Shown here in pieces: positions 1 through 5,777 of a stretch of 8,169 nt of DNA. This DNA is from Patescibacteria group bacterium (lineage in GTDB: Bacteria > Patescibacteriota > Gracilibacteria > UM-FILTER-43-11): contig JAJDCF010000101.1 of assembly GCA_029260955.1 (NCBI GenBank), positions 1-8,169 on the forward strand, given 5' to 3'. Position 1 is the first letter of the stretch. The number at the start of each line of letters is the position of its first letter. The notes under the pieces are model-generated. The model ran no database searches and was not told the DNA's origin. It worked only from the letters and a program-made list of their open reading frames with translations. Both the position numbers and the translations under genes were made by a program.

Positions 1-1
1 A

Positions 2-419
<418 letters not shown>

Positions 420-430
<11 letters not shown>

Positions 431-447
431 GCTTTAATTGCTATAAT
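420..447 (+). promoter_or_regulatory. Consensus sigma-70 promoter for comEC
   Basis: TTGACA at 420-425 and TATAAT at 442-447 are both perfect consensus hexamers, separated by 16 bp. The start of transcription should fall near 454, giving a 5' UTR of only about 26 nt before the ATG at 480. No Shine-Dalgarno sequence lies in that UTR. The -35 box overlaps the end of the upstream gene. Confidence 0.85.
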
Positions 448-479
448 AGCATCCTTGCCTTCCCAATAAATTCAATTTT

Positions 480-1781
480 ATGGGAAGATTTTTTAAATAT
501 TTGGTGCCGATTTTGCTTGGTTTGAGCCTTGGCGCCTTTCGGGTAGTTCTGGCTGAGCATCATGCGACTCCTGCTGACATCGATTACTACAATGGTCAGA
601 CGATGGAGGTTATTGGTGTTGTTACTGAGGTCGATATTCGGCGTGATAAAGCAAAATATACGATTTCGGCAGAAGGGGATTATGAGGGTGACATTTTGAT
701 CTCGCTCAACAAGTATCCACAGTATAAATATGGCGATCGAGTGCGGCTTTGGGGTGAAATATTGGCTCCCGGTAGTTTTGATGGCTTTGATTATGGGGCT
801 TATTTAAGCCGTTTTAATGTTTATTCAGTCATGTACCACCCCAGTATCAAGGTTCTTGAATCTGGGCAGGGTAATTTATTTTGGCATGGAATGAGCTACT
901 TGCAGGGTAAGTTTATGGGGCGAATTAACCGACTCTTCCCCGAGCCATATGCAAGTTTTGAGGCGGGTTTGCTTGTGGGTGCGCGCAAAGGCATTCCGGC
1001 AGATCTGATGGAGAAGTTTAATATCACAGGACTCACTCACATTATTGCGATTAGCGGCTACAACATCACTATTATCATCGTTTTTGTAATGTGGATGTTG
1101 GGCGGACTTCCACGAATGACGGGTTTTGCGGTGGCCATTGGATCCATCATCCTTTTTACCCTTTTTGTGGGGGCTAGTCCGGCTGTGGTGCGAGCTAGTA
1201 TTATGGGTATTTTGGGTCTTATTGCCCTTAATTCCGGTAGGCAGAACAATATTCACCTCACCATTCTTTGGTCAGCCGCGTTTATGGTTTTGTGGAATCC
1301 GAAAATCTTGGTTCATGATGTTGGCTTCCAGCTTTCGTTTGCGGCGGTTATGGGGCTTATTTATGTTGCGCCGCATTTTGAAAAGTATTCCAAAAAACTC
1401 CCCGAGGCTTTTGGCTGTCGTGAAGCGATTATTATGACTTTGTCGGCTCAAGTGATGGCACTACCCATTATCGTTTACAACTTTGAACGCCTTAGCTTGA
1501 TTTCGCCTATCTCTAATCTACTGGTGGCTTTTGCGATTCCGCCAGCTATGTTATTTGGTTTTGCCGCAGTAATTTTTTCATTCATCTTTTTTCCACTGGC
1601 TCAGATTCTTGCCTACATTGCCTGGGGCGTCCTTGTTTATATTGTCAAAATTATTGAACTTACAGCCCTTATTCCTTATGCGAGCGTCAATTTACCGGGA
1701 ATGACTTTTGTGATGATGGCGGGATATTATGCTTTTTTGATTTTATTCTTAGTGAAATTGGCCAAAGTTAGAAGCTCTTGA
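480..1781 (+). CDS. comEC: ComEC/Rec2-family competence channel protein, without MBL domain
   Basis: This is the inner-membrane channel thought to pass single-stranded DNA into the cytoplasm during natural transformation. The 433 residues start with one hydrophobic helix (about 6-22). Next comes a beta-rich region (about 40-125) that fits the OB-like N-terminal domain of ComEC, and then the multi-spanning Competence domain. Family hallmarks are visible: GLTHIIAISGYNI (184-196), SPAVVRASIMG (233-243), DVGFQLSFAAVMGL (280-293), SAQVMALPII (332-341) and PISNLLVAFAIPP (353-365). The protein ends after the last membrane helix, so the C-terminal metallo-beta-lactamase domain of long ComEC proteins (Bacillus ComEC is over 700 residues) is absent. 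Short versions are common in reduced genomes. The start at 480 is the only one that keeps the N-terminal helix and lies about 26 nt after the predicted transcription start. Confidence 0.93.
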   Translation: MGRFFKYLVPILLGLSLGAFRVVLAEHHATPADIDYYNGQTMEVIGVVTEVDIRRDKAKYTISAEGDYEGDILISLNKYPQYKYGDRVRLWGEILAPGSFDGFDYGAYLSRFNVYSVMYHPSIKVLESGQGNLFWHGMSYLQGKFMGRINRLFPEPYASFEAGLLVGARKGIPADLMEKFNITGLTHIIAISGYNITIIIVFVMWMLGGLPRMTGFAVAIGSIILFTLFVGASPAVVRASIMGILGLIALNSGRQNNIHLTILWSAAFMVLWNPKILVHDVGFQLSFAAVMGLIYVAPHFEKYSKKLPEAFGCREAIIMTLSAQVMALPIIVYNFERLSLISPISNLLVAFAIPPAMLFGFAAVIFSFIFFPLAQILAYIAWGVLVYIVKIIELTALIPYASVNLPGMTFVMMAGYYAFLILFLVKLAKVRSS

Positions 1782-1806
1782 CTTTATTGTAAAAATATTG
1801 TATACT
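1778..1806 (+). promoter_or_regulatory. Strong promoter overlapping the comEC stop codon
   Basis: TTGACT (1778-1783) and TATACT (1801-1806) are separated by exactly 17 bp. The -35 box contains the comEC stop codon. Transcription should begin near 1812-1814, right at the hairpin that precedes the boxA-like site. This is the only strong promoter upstream of the GC-rich gene pair, and it lies on the AT-rich side of the composition boundary. Confidence 0.8.
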
Positions 1807-1812
1807 CCCTCT

Positions 1813-1844
1813 CCTAACTTTGTTAGGTTTTTGATCTTTAACAA
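1813..1844 (+). promoter_or_regulatory. rRNA-leader-like boxB-boxA antitermination signal
   Basis: A hairpin (CCTAAC 1813-1818, loop TTT, GTTAGG 1822-1827) is followed by TGATCTTTAACAA at 1832-1844. That sequence matches the Escherichia coli rrn boxA (TGCTCTTTAACAA) at 12 of 13 positions. Hairpin then boxA, just after a strong promoter, is the order seen in bacterial rRNA leaders, where NusB-NusE bind boxA and protect elongating polymerase from termination. Here protein-coding genes follow instead of rRNA. Alternatively, the hairpin plus the T5 run at 1828-1832 may be a weak intrinsic terminator for comEC; the two readings are not exclusive. Confidence 0.55.
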
Positions 1845-1884
1845 CTCAATAGCGGAGAGTTGCATGTCTCTGACTTAGTCTAAT

Positions 1885-1905
1885 GGCTGTTTTCAGCCCA
1901 TTTTT
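1885..1905 (+). terminator. Terminator-like small hairpin in the leader
   Basis: GGCTG (1885-1889), loop TTTT and CAGCC (1894-1898) form a five-pair stem, followed by C, A and five T. It lies downstream of the boxA-like site and inside the leader of the GC-rich genes. It could therefore be an attenuator that antitermination overrides, or a weak terminator for comEC read-through. The stem is short and the T-run modest, so confidence is limited. Confidence 0.35.
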
Positions 1906-1942
1906 CTACGGGGATGTGCATACTCTCTGTTGTGCAATTTAT

Positions 1943-1997
1943 AAACTGGCAGCAAAAAGCCGGTCATTTTTTATGGTCGTTTTCTTGCTGTCAGTTT
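1943..1997 (+). ncRNA. 55-nt near-perfect hairpin in the untranslated leader
   Basis: The arm at 1943-1955 pairs over all 13 positions with 1985-1997 (one G-U). After one mismatch, three more pairs form (1957-1959 with 1981-1983). After a second mismatch, seven more pairs form (1961-1967 with 1973-1979, two of them G-U), closed by a five-T loop. In total 23 of 25 positions pair. A long duplex of this kind is a typical RNase III substrate or protein-binding element. It sits about 75 nt before the ribosome binding site of the first GC-rich gene. No known riboswitch or RNA family is recognised. Confidence 0.6.
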
Positions 1998-2059
1998 CAA
2001 GCTGTTCAGAAGTGATCCGTGTTGGATTGCGAAGCCTACCGCGGTTATGCGGAAACATC

Positions 2060-2065
2060 AAGGAG
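2060..2065 (+). promoter_or_regulatory. Shine-Dalgarno site AAGGAG deciding the start at 2072
   Basis: AAGGAG lies six bases before the ATG at 2072. It fixes the start of the secreted protein there, not at the in-frame ATG at 1883, whose extension would read through the structured leader. Confidence 0.85.
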
Positions 2066-2071
2066 AAGATC

Positions 2072-2470
2072 ATGAAACGACTACTCATACACATCACCGC
2101 CATGCTGTGTGTCATCGCGTTCGCTGCGCCGGCATCGGCGGGAGAGAAGACGGACTCAGCTCCGCTGGCTTCCGTGTCCGTCGAGCTCGCGCTCGGCTGT
2201 GTCGTGGAAGACGGAAGCGCCGACTGGGCGTACGCCCATGACCCCGGCATCTACGTCGGCATCGAGAGGTACTACGTGCACGACGTCGGCATCTTCAACG
2301 CGTGGCTGCTGGATGGTCCCGAAAAGGGTATCATCCACGGTCCTGAATTCGATGTCACTCGTGATGTCGACCCGGGCTACGAGCTCCGTCAAGGCGCCGA
2401 CCCCCAGCTCGACTTCGGCATCGGTATCGATGACGTGAACACCGGAGGGGTGGCACCATGGATCCTCTGA
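2072..2470 (+). CDS. Unknown secreted protein (signal peptide), GC-rich cassette gene 1
   Basis: The 132-residue product begins with a textbook Sec signal peptide: a basic MKR, a hydrophobic core to about residue 17, and a predicted signal-peptidase I cut after APASA at residue 23. The mature part of about 109 residues is acidic, rich in Gly, Asp, Tyr and His, and has a single cysteine (residue 43), so no disulfide or lipobox is indicated. No known fold is recognised; short alternating segments such as DPGIYVGIERYYVHDVGIFN suggest beta structure. Third codon positions are mostly G or C, which supports real coding in this frame. The stop overlaps the next gene by 13 bp, so the two are translationally linked. 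If the host is a Patescibacterium, secretion could put the protein at the cell surface, but the role is unknown. Confidence 0.75.
   Translation: MKRLLIHITAMLCVIAFAAPASAGEKTDSAPLASVSVELALGCVVEDGSADWAYAHDPGIYVGIERYYVHDVGIFNAWLLDGPEKGIIHGPEFDVTRDVDPGYELRQGADPQLDFGIGIDDVNTGGVAPWIL
2444..2450 (+). promoter_or_regulatory. Shine-Dalgarno site GGAGGGG for cassette gene 2
   Basis: GGAGGGG is an extended Shine-Dalgarno match, separated from the ATG at 2458 by seven bases. It lies inside the coding end of gene 1, supports the start at 2458, and points to coupled translation of the overlapping pair. Confidence 0.8.
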
Positions 2471-3084
2471 TCATCAGCAGCTTCTACCTCTGTCTCGCAG
2501 TCGCTGCGATTCTCGCGCTCTGCTCGGTCCGTTTGGCCCGCTGCTCCGAAGGCGCCCTCGCGCGCGCTGTACCCACCAACACCAGCAAGAAGTTCTGGTC
2601 CAACTGGAACTTCGACGTGCTGGCCCAAGTGCGAACAATGTGCGAGCACAGGCCCGCGCAGCAAGCTGGATTGACCCTGGAACCGGGTGTGCGCAGTGAG
2701 CCCATGTGGTTCCCAGCGCTCTCAGCCTTTCTGCCCAATTCGAAGACTCTGCCGGGCAAGAAGGAATCGGACCGCCAGACGGTGGTCCACCATGCTTCCA
2801 GCGACGAAGCCGACAAGGAAGTGGCCCCCACGGCCAACGACGAAACGCTTTCGTGCACCGAGTCGTGTTCGACGAGTCATCAAGATGAACTCGAGATGTG
2901 GTCCATGAAGAACGACGAGCGAGTCAGAGAAGAGCTCTTCAACGAGTACGTCAGGGCCTTCGAAGAAGTCGGAGATGCTGGACAAGCGGTTCTGCTCAGG
3001 TGCTCACTCGTGAGTCGCTCCCGCGGCTCTGGCAAATTGGTGCGAGAAGCCTTCCGCAAGGTGTGGCGGAATCGCAGCAACTAG
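2458..3084 (+). CDS. Unknown membrane-anchored protein, GC-rich cassette gene 2
   Basis: The 208-residue product starts with one hydrophobic helix (about 4-24), followed by Arg25 and Arg28. By the positive-inside rule this suggests a single-pass protein with its bulk in the cytoplasm. The centre (about 90-145) is hydrophilic, low in order, and rich in Ser, Glu, Asp and Lys. The last 60 residues look helical: an acidic stretch (NDERVREELFNEYVRAFEEV) and then a basic tail (GKLVREAFRKVWRNRSN). Several cysteines occur (12, 22 and 29 near the membrane and others later), but none forms a clear metal motif. Codon use is strongly G/C-ending. It overlaps gene 1 by 13 bp and has its own strong Shine-Dalgarno site. 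I do not recognise the family; a partner role with the secreted protein is inferred only from overlap. Confidence 0.7.
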   Translation: MDPLIISSFYLCLAVAAILALCSVRLARCSEGALARAVPTNTSKKFWSNWNFDVLAQVRTMCEHRPAQQAGLTLEPGVRSEPMWFPALSAFLPNSKTLPGKKESDRQTVVHHASSDEADKEVAPTANDETLSCTESCSTSHQDELEMWSMKNDERVREELFNEYVRAFEEVGDAGQAVLLRCSLVSRSRGSGKLVREAFRKVWRNRSN

Positions 3085-3130
3085 CTCCAAAACCGCGACC
3101 AACACGATCGCCTACCCCGCGCACAACAGA

Positions 3131-3179
3131 GAGTGCTCCGGCCCCCCTTGCTTCACAGCAGGGCGGGTCGGAGTCACTC
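3131..3179 (+). terminator. GC-rich hairpin closing the cassette
   Basis: Arms 3131-3151 and 3158-3179 pair at 20 of 21 positions, with one C-C mismatch and one bulged T, around a six-base loop (TTCACA). The stem is very GC-rich and is followed by ATTTAATTTC, which is U-rich but not an uninterrupted run. It starts 46 bases after the stop of gene 2 and coincides with the end of the GC-rich composition. It most likely acts as a terminator or 3'-stabilising structure that came with the cassette. Confidence 0.7.
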
Positions 3180-3210
3180 ATTTAATTTCAATCTTAATAT
3201 TATCAATTTA

Positions 3211-3232
3211 TTTTACCCCTTATTTTACCCCT
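3211..3232 (+). repeat. Tandem TTTTACCCCT pair before the PLP-enzyme gene
   Basis: TTTTACCCCT occurs at 3211-3220 and again at 3223-3232, a 12-base period, ending one base before the ATG at 3234. A one-turn spacing could present two protein-binding half-sites on one DNA face. There is no Shine-Dalgarno sequence, and I see no convincing -35/-10 pair between 3180 and 3233, so the promoter of the downstream unit is unclear. Confidence 0.5.
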
Positions 3233-3233
3233 C

Positions 3234-4940
3234 ATGCGTACATCAAATGCTTTAGACCATGGATCGGCCATTCCTGTCACTTCCTCTGTAGTGAGGATTG
3301 ACTACAGATACTTGGTTTCAGAATTAAAGGCCAATGACCCAGATAAATATGAAAGGTTCTTAAGCTACCTTGCAGAAAGATTCATGATTTCTGAGTCTGA
3401 TCTTCATGGTCATGAGAAGGATGTACACATTCTTTCAGGGCTTTCTGAATCGGCATCTGAATTTGACCGGGCTCTTATATTCGAGACCACTGTGGCTAGA
3501 GCTTCCATCAAAAATGTAGTGGCTGCTCGTGGAGATCAGCATCTGGATGAAGAAGATATGGATGATCTGTTGAATACGCTGAGAGCTAATTATAAAGGGG
3601 ATTTTGATACTATGGAGACTGAAATTGATAAAATTTTTCCTAATCAGATTGATAGCGAAAGTAAGAAAAGAAAAATAGATAACGTCAGAAGTGGAGCTTT
3701 GATAGATATGGATCGGCGACATGACTCGTTGATTGCACGTTGGAAGAGAATGCCAACCCCTTTTCCTATGTCGGATGAGGAGATGAAGAATAGTTTTTTC
3801 ACTGAAGCGCCTGCTTCACATGCTCATTTGACGACTTATTTTGGTTCAGCTTTCAAGGGTTTAGTTGATAGAGAGCTTGTTCGTCAAATTAGCGAAAAGG
3901 CTACATTTGCCATCAAAAAGCACGGTAAGCACGGTTGGAAAAAACTCCTTGCTGATATGCAGGTAAAAGTTGCCAGGGCCTTAGATCCTCTTCGTAGTCC
4001 AGGTAGAGACCCTAGGTTTATGTCAAATAAAATTTCTTTCCACGAGAACTGTTCAGAAGCTTTTCAAAAACTCATGCTCGCCTCAATGAGAAATGGAGAT
4101 AGAGTTTTGGCTGCCTCTGAAGAATTCAATCCGATGCTTAATGACATGATAAAACATGGCGTTAAAGTTGAGCAGCTTAAAACATATCGTGGTCAGGAAG
4201 CTTTCCTTAGAGCTGTCGAAAGAGAATTATCTTCATCTAAGTTTGATTATATTTTGGTAAGCGAAGTTAGCCGCATGGGAACGGTTTATCCGCTTGAGGC
4301 AATACATCAAATTCGTCAAGGTTTATCCACAAGGCCAAAGTTGATTGTAGATGCAGCTCAATCTGCAGGTCGTTGGCAACACAACATGTTTTCTTGCCAG
4401 GCTGATGCAGTTGTACTAAGTACTAGCAAAGGAAGTGCTACAGGTCCTGGAATGGGTGTTCTTGCTGTGACTGATGAATTATCCTCGCCTACTTTCGATA
4501 ATAATGGCACAAGACATCACATTCCTCATGCAGCCTATGCCATGAGTCCTAGTGGGCTTTTGACACGTGAAAACCAGCCTCAAATCCTTACTCCTTATCA
4601 ACGACAGAGTACTGTGAGTCATTTATCTGGCAAATTTATTGAGCTTCGTGATTCCATTAACGCGCAGCATGGTTCTTCCGCTGTCGAACTCCTTAATCCT
4701 TTTGGCCCCAAGCAATTGGGGCATGCTGTTGAAATAAAAATCAAGGGGGTTAAGCGTGAATACTTTGCTCATATTGCTGAGCTACATGGTGTTTATGTTG
4801 ATAGCGATTATGGAGTTGCAGATGACGAATCTATTAGAATTGCTTTTCATCCTTATATGAATAATAAATCTCTACTAATCCTAGGTGGGGTTATTGAGCA
4901 TTGCATCAGACATCCGCAAAACTCCCCACTTATTGGCTAA
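3234..4940 (+). CDS. PLP-dependent enzyme, aminotransferase class V / cysteine desulfurase-like, with long N-terminal extension
   Basis: The second half of this 568-residue protein carries the fold-type I, class V pattern in order. SEVSRMGTVYPL (343-354) matches the family's SxVSNxTG segment. IVDAAQSAG (371-379) contains the cofactor-binding Asp373 and Gln376. STSKGSATGPG (396-406) has Lys399 as the expected Schiff-base lysine. SIRIAFHPYMNN (533-544) has Arg535 in the place that usually binds the substrate carboxylate. The active site therefore appears complete. Substrate cannot be told: cysteine desulfurases, selenocysteine lyases, epimerases and kynureninase share this core, and I see no clear catalytic cysteine loop to favour a desulfurase. 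Residues 1 to about 190 are an unrelated, largely helical, charged extension not found in standard members of about 400 residues. A methyltransferase gene follows after 34 bp, suggesting one transcript. Confidence 0.8.
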   Translation: MRTSNALDHGSAIPVTSSVVRIDYRYLVSELKANDPDKYERFLSYLAERFMISESDLHGHEKDVHILSGLSESASEFDRALIFETTVARASIKNVVAARGDQHLDEEDMDDLLNTLRANYKGDFDTMETEIDKIFPNQIDSESKKRKIDNVRSGALIDMDRRHDSLIARWKRMPTPFPMSDEEMKNSFFTEAPASHAHLTTYFGSAFKGLVDRELVRQISEKATFAIKKHGKHGWKKLLADMQVKVARALDPLRSPGRDPRFMSNKISFHENCSEAFQKLMLASMRNGDRVLAASEEFNPMLNDMIKHGVKVEQLKTYRGQEAFLRAVERELSSSKFDYILVSEVSRMGTVYPLEAIHQIRQGLSTRPKLIVDAAQSAGRWQHNMFSCQADAVVLSTSKGSATGPGMGVLAVTDELSSPTFDNNGTRHHIPHAAYAMSPSGLLTRENQPQILTPYQRQSTVSHLSGKFIELRDSINAQHGSSAVELLNPFGPKQLGHAVEIKIKGVKREYFAHIAELHGVYVDSDYGVADDESIRIAFHPYMNNKSLLILGGVIEHCIRHPQNSPLIG

Positions 4941-4974
4941 ATTTACTAGCTTACTTAATTAGCAAACTATATAT

Positions 4975-5766
4975 ATGAGCACAGCAAGCCCAGCCCTCAA
5001 AATCCCATTCGTTAAATCCCCTGATGTAGAAGAATCTGTTCATGGGAGTGCTCTTGCTGAATATCAGCGTTTGTCTGTTCAGCAAACTCTGAACAATAAG
5101 TTCGTTCCTGTTCCGATTCTGGAGGCTCGCAATATTCAGGATGCTCTTATACGGGAGCGCTTTGAGGGTCAGGAATTAGCTATTGCTGATATTGGATGTG
5201 GTGATGGCTACCACGGAGAAGTCTTTGGTCCAGATGCTAGGTTTTACCATGGCTTTGAGATTTCCTCCGAGATGGCACAAAAGTCCAGAGAGCGATGGCA
5301 AGATATAGATGGCGCTCGTGTTTTTGAAGGAGATGCCAGAAGCTTGTTGCTGCCGACCAATACCTACGACATTGCATGGAGCCTTTACTTTACTTCGGGT
5401 AATTTTAGACAGGAATTTGAGGATATTAATCTTTACGACGATGCTTATCTCGATAAGAATCCAGCTTTTATTGCTATCGTTAATCGTTTTTATGAAGCTT
5501 TAAAGCAGGGTGGTAAGTTATTTCTTACGGTTTACAAAGATGTACCTAAAACCGAAGCAGCTCAACGAGAGTTTTACCAAAAAACTGGTCAAACAGTGGT
5601 TACTCCACTAGGGTCTCGCTTTGTAGCTACCAAAGAAGACTTCTGGTCAGTTAGGTGGACTGAAGAAAGTATGCTGTCTAATCTTAGGGCATGTGGAATT
5701 GAGCCTGGTCAGGTTGTATTCAACGATTTGAATGATGTTGCCTGGCTAGTTGAAGTGACTAAGTAA
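4975..5766 (+). CDS. Class I SAM-dependent methyltransferase
   Basis: The 263-residue product has a Rossmann-type methyltransferase core. Motif I is IADIGCGDGYHGE (70-82). The acidic end of strand 2 is Glu95 in GFEISSEM, the usual ligand of the SAM ribose. GDAR (119-122) has Asp120 next to the adenine, motif IV is YDIAWSLYF (131-139), and the strand-5 segment is LKQGGKLFLTVY (176-187). About 60 residues precede the core, and an insert around 140-165 may shape the acceptor site. No feature identifies the acceptor (small molecule, protein or nucleic acid). It is 34 bp behind the PLP enzyme on the same strand, so the two may act on one substrate. Its TAA ends at 5766, directly against the stop of the convergent regulator. 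There is no Shine-Dalgarno sequence before the ATG. Confidence 0.85.
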   Translation: MSTASPALKIPFVKSPDVEESVHGSALAEYQRLSVQQTLNNKFVPVPILEARNIQDALIRERFEGQELAIADIGCGDGYHGEVFGPDARFYHGFEISSEMAQKSRERWQDIDGARVFEGDARSLLLPTNTYDIAWSLYFTSGNFRQEFEDINLYDDAYLDKNPAFIAIVNRFYEALKQGGKLFLTVYKDVPKTEAAQREFYQKTGQTVVTPLGSRFVATKEDFWSVRWTEESMLSNLRACGIEPGQVVFNDLNDVAWLVEVTK

Positions 5767-5777
5767 TTATTTTTTTT
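5754..5777 (+). terminator. Weak terminator-like T-run at the convergent junction
   Basis: Eight T (5770-5777) follow the methyltransferase stop, but only a four-pair stem (TAGT/ACTA, about 5748-5762) can form just before it. The T-run also encodes C-terminal lysines of the regulator on the other strand. Termination here is doubtful, and antisense overlap of the two transcripts is likely. Confidence 0.2.

Larger units (their letters stand above)
2010..3180 (+). other. GC-rich two-gene cassette, probably horizontally acquired
   Basis: Base composition changes sharply here. By hand count, the 60 bases from 2161 contain 41 G/C and the 60 from 2581 contain 32, against 21 for the 60 from 3301. 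Within the block, codons end mostly in G or C (ATC, GTC, GGC, GAC), and both genes have strong Shine-Dalgarno sites that the AT-rich genes lack. The block ends at a GC-rich hairpin (3131-3179), after which sequence becomes strongly AT-rich at once. I found no flanking direct repeats, integrase, transposase or tRNA target, so the transfer mechanism is unknown. A chimeric assembly join remains possible. The left boundary is gradual and only approximate. Confidence 0.6.

Noticed and set aside
1813..1997. Integron attC recombination site in the leader
   Set aside because: GTTAGGT resembles a core site, but the matching partner lies only three bases away and the spacing and arm layout of attC are absent. 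No integrase gene is visible.
1883..2071. Longer in-frame start at 1883 for the secreted protein
   Set aside because: The extension reads through the structured leader with unlike composition and buries the signal peptide. The Shine-Dalgarno site AAGGAG points to 2072.
2010..3180. GC-rich island as one large structured non-coding RNA
   Set aside because: In AT-rich genomes such islands often mark RNA genes, and the boxA-like leader would fit. However, codon-position bias, two well-placed ribosome sites and a textbook signal peptide show that it codes for protein.
2389..3185. Several alternative ORFs on both strands of the GC-rich block, for example 2898-3185 plus and 2389-2664 minus
   Set aside because: High GC creates open frames by lack of stop codons. 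The chosen frames have G/C-ending codons, Shine-Dalgarno sites, a signal peptide and overlap coupling, while these give Arg- or Ser-rich nonsense.
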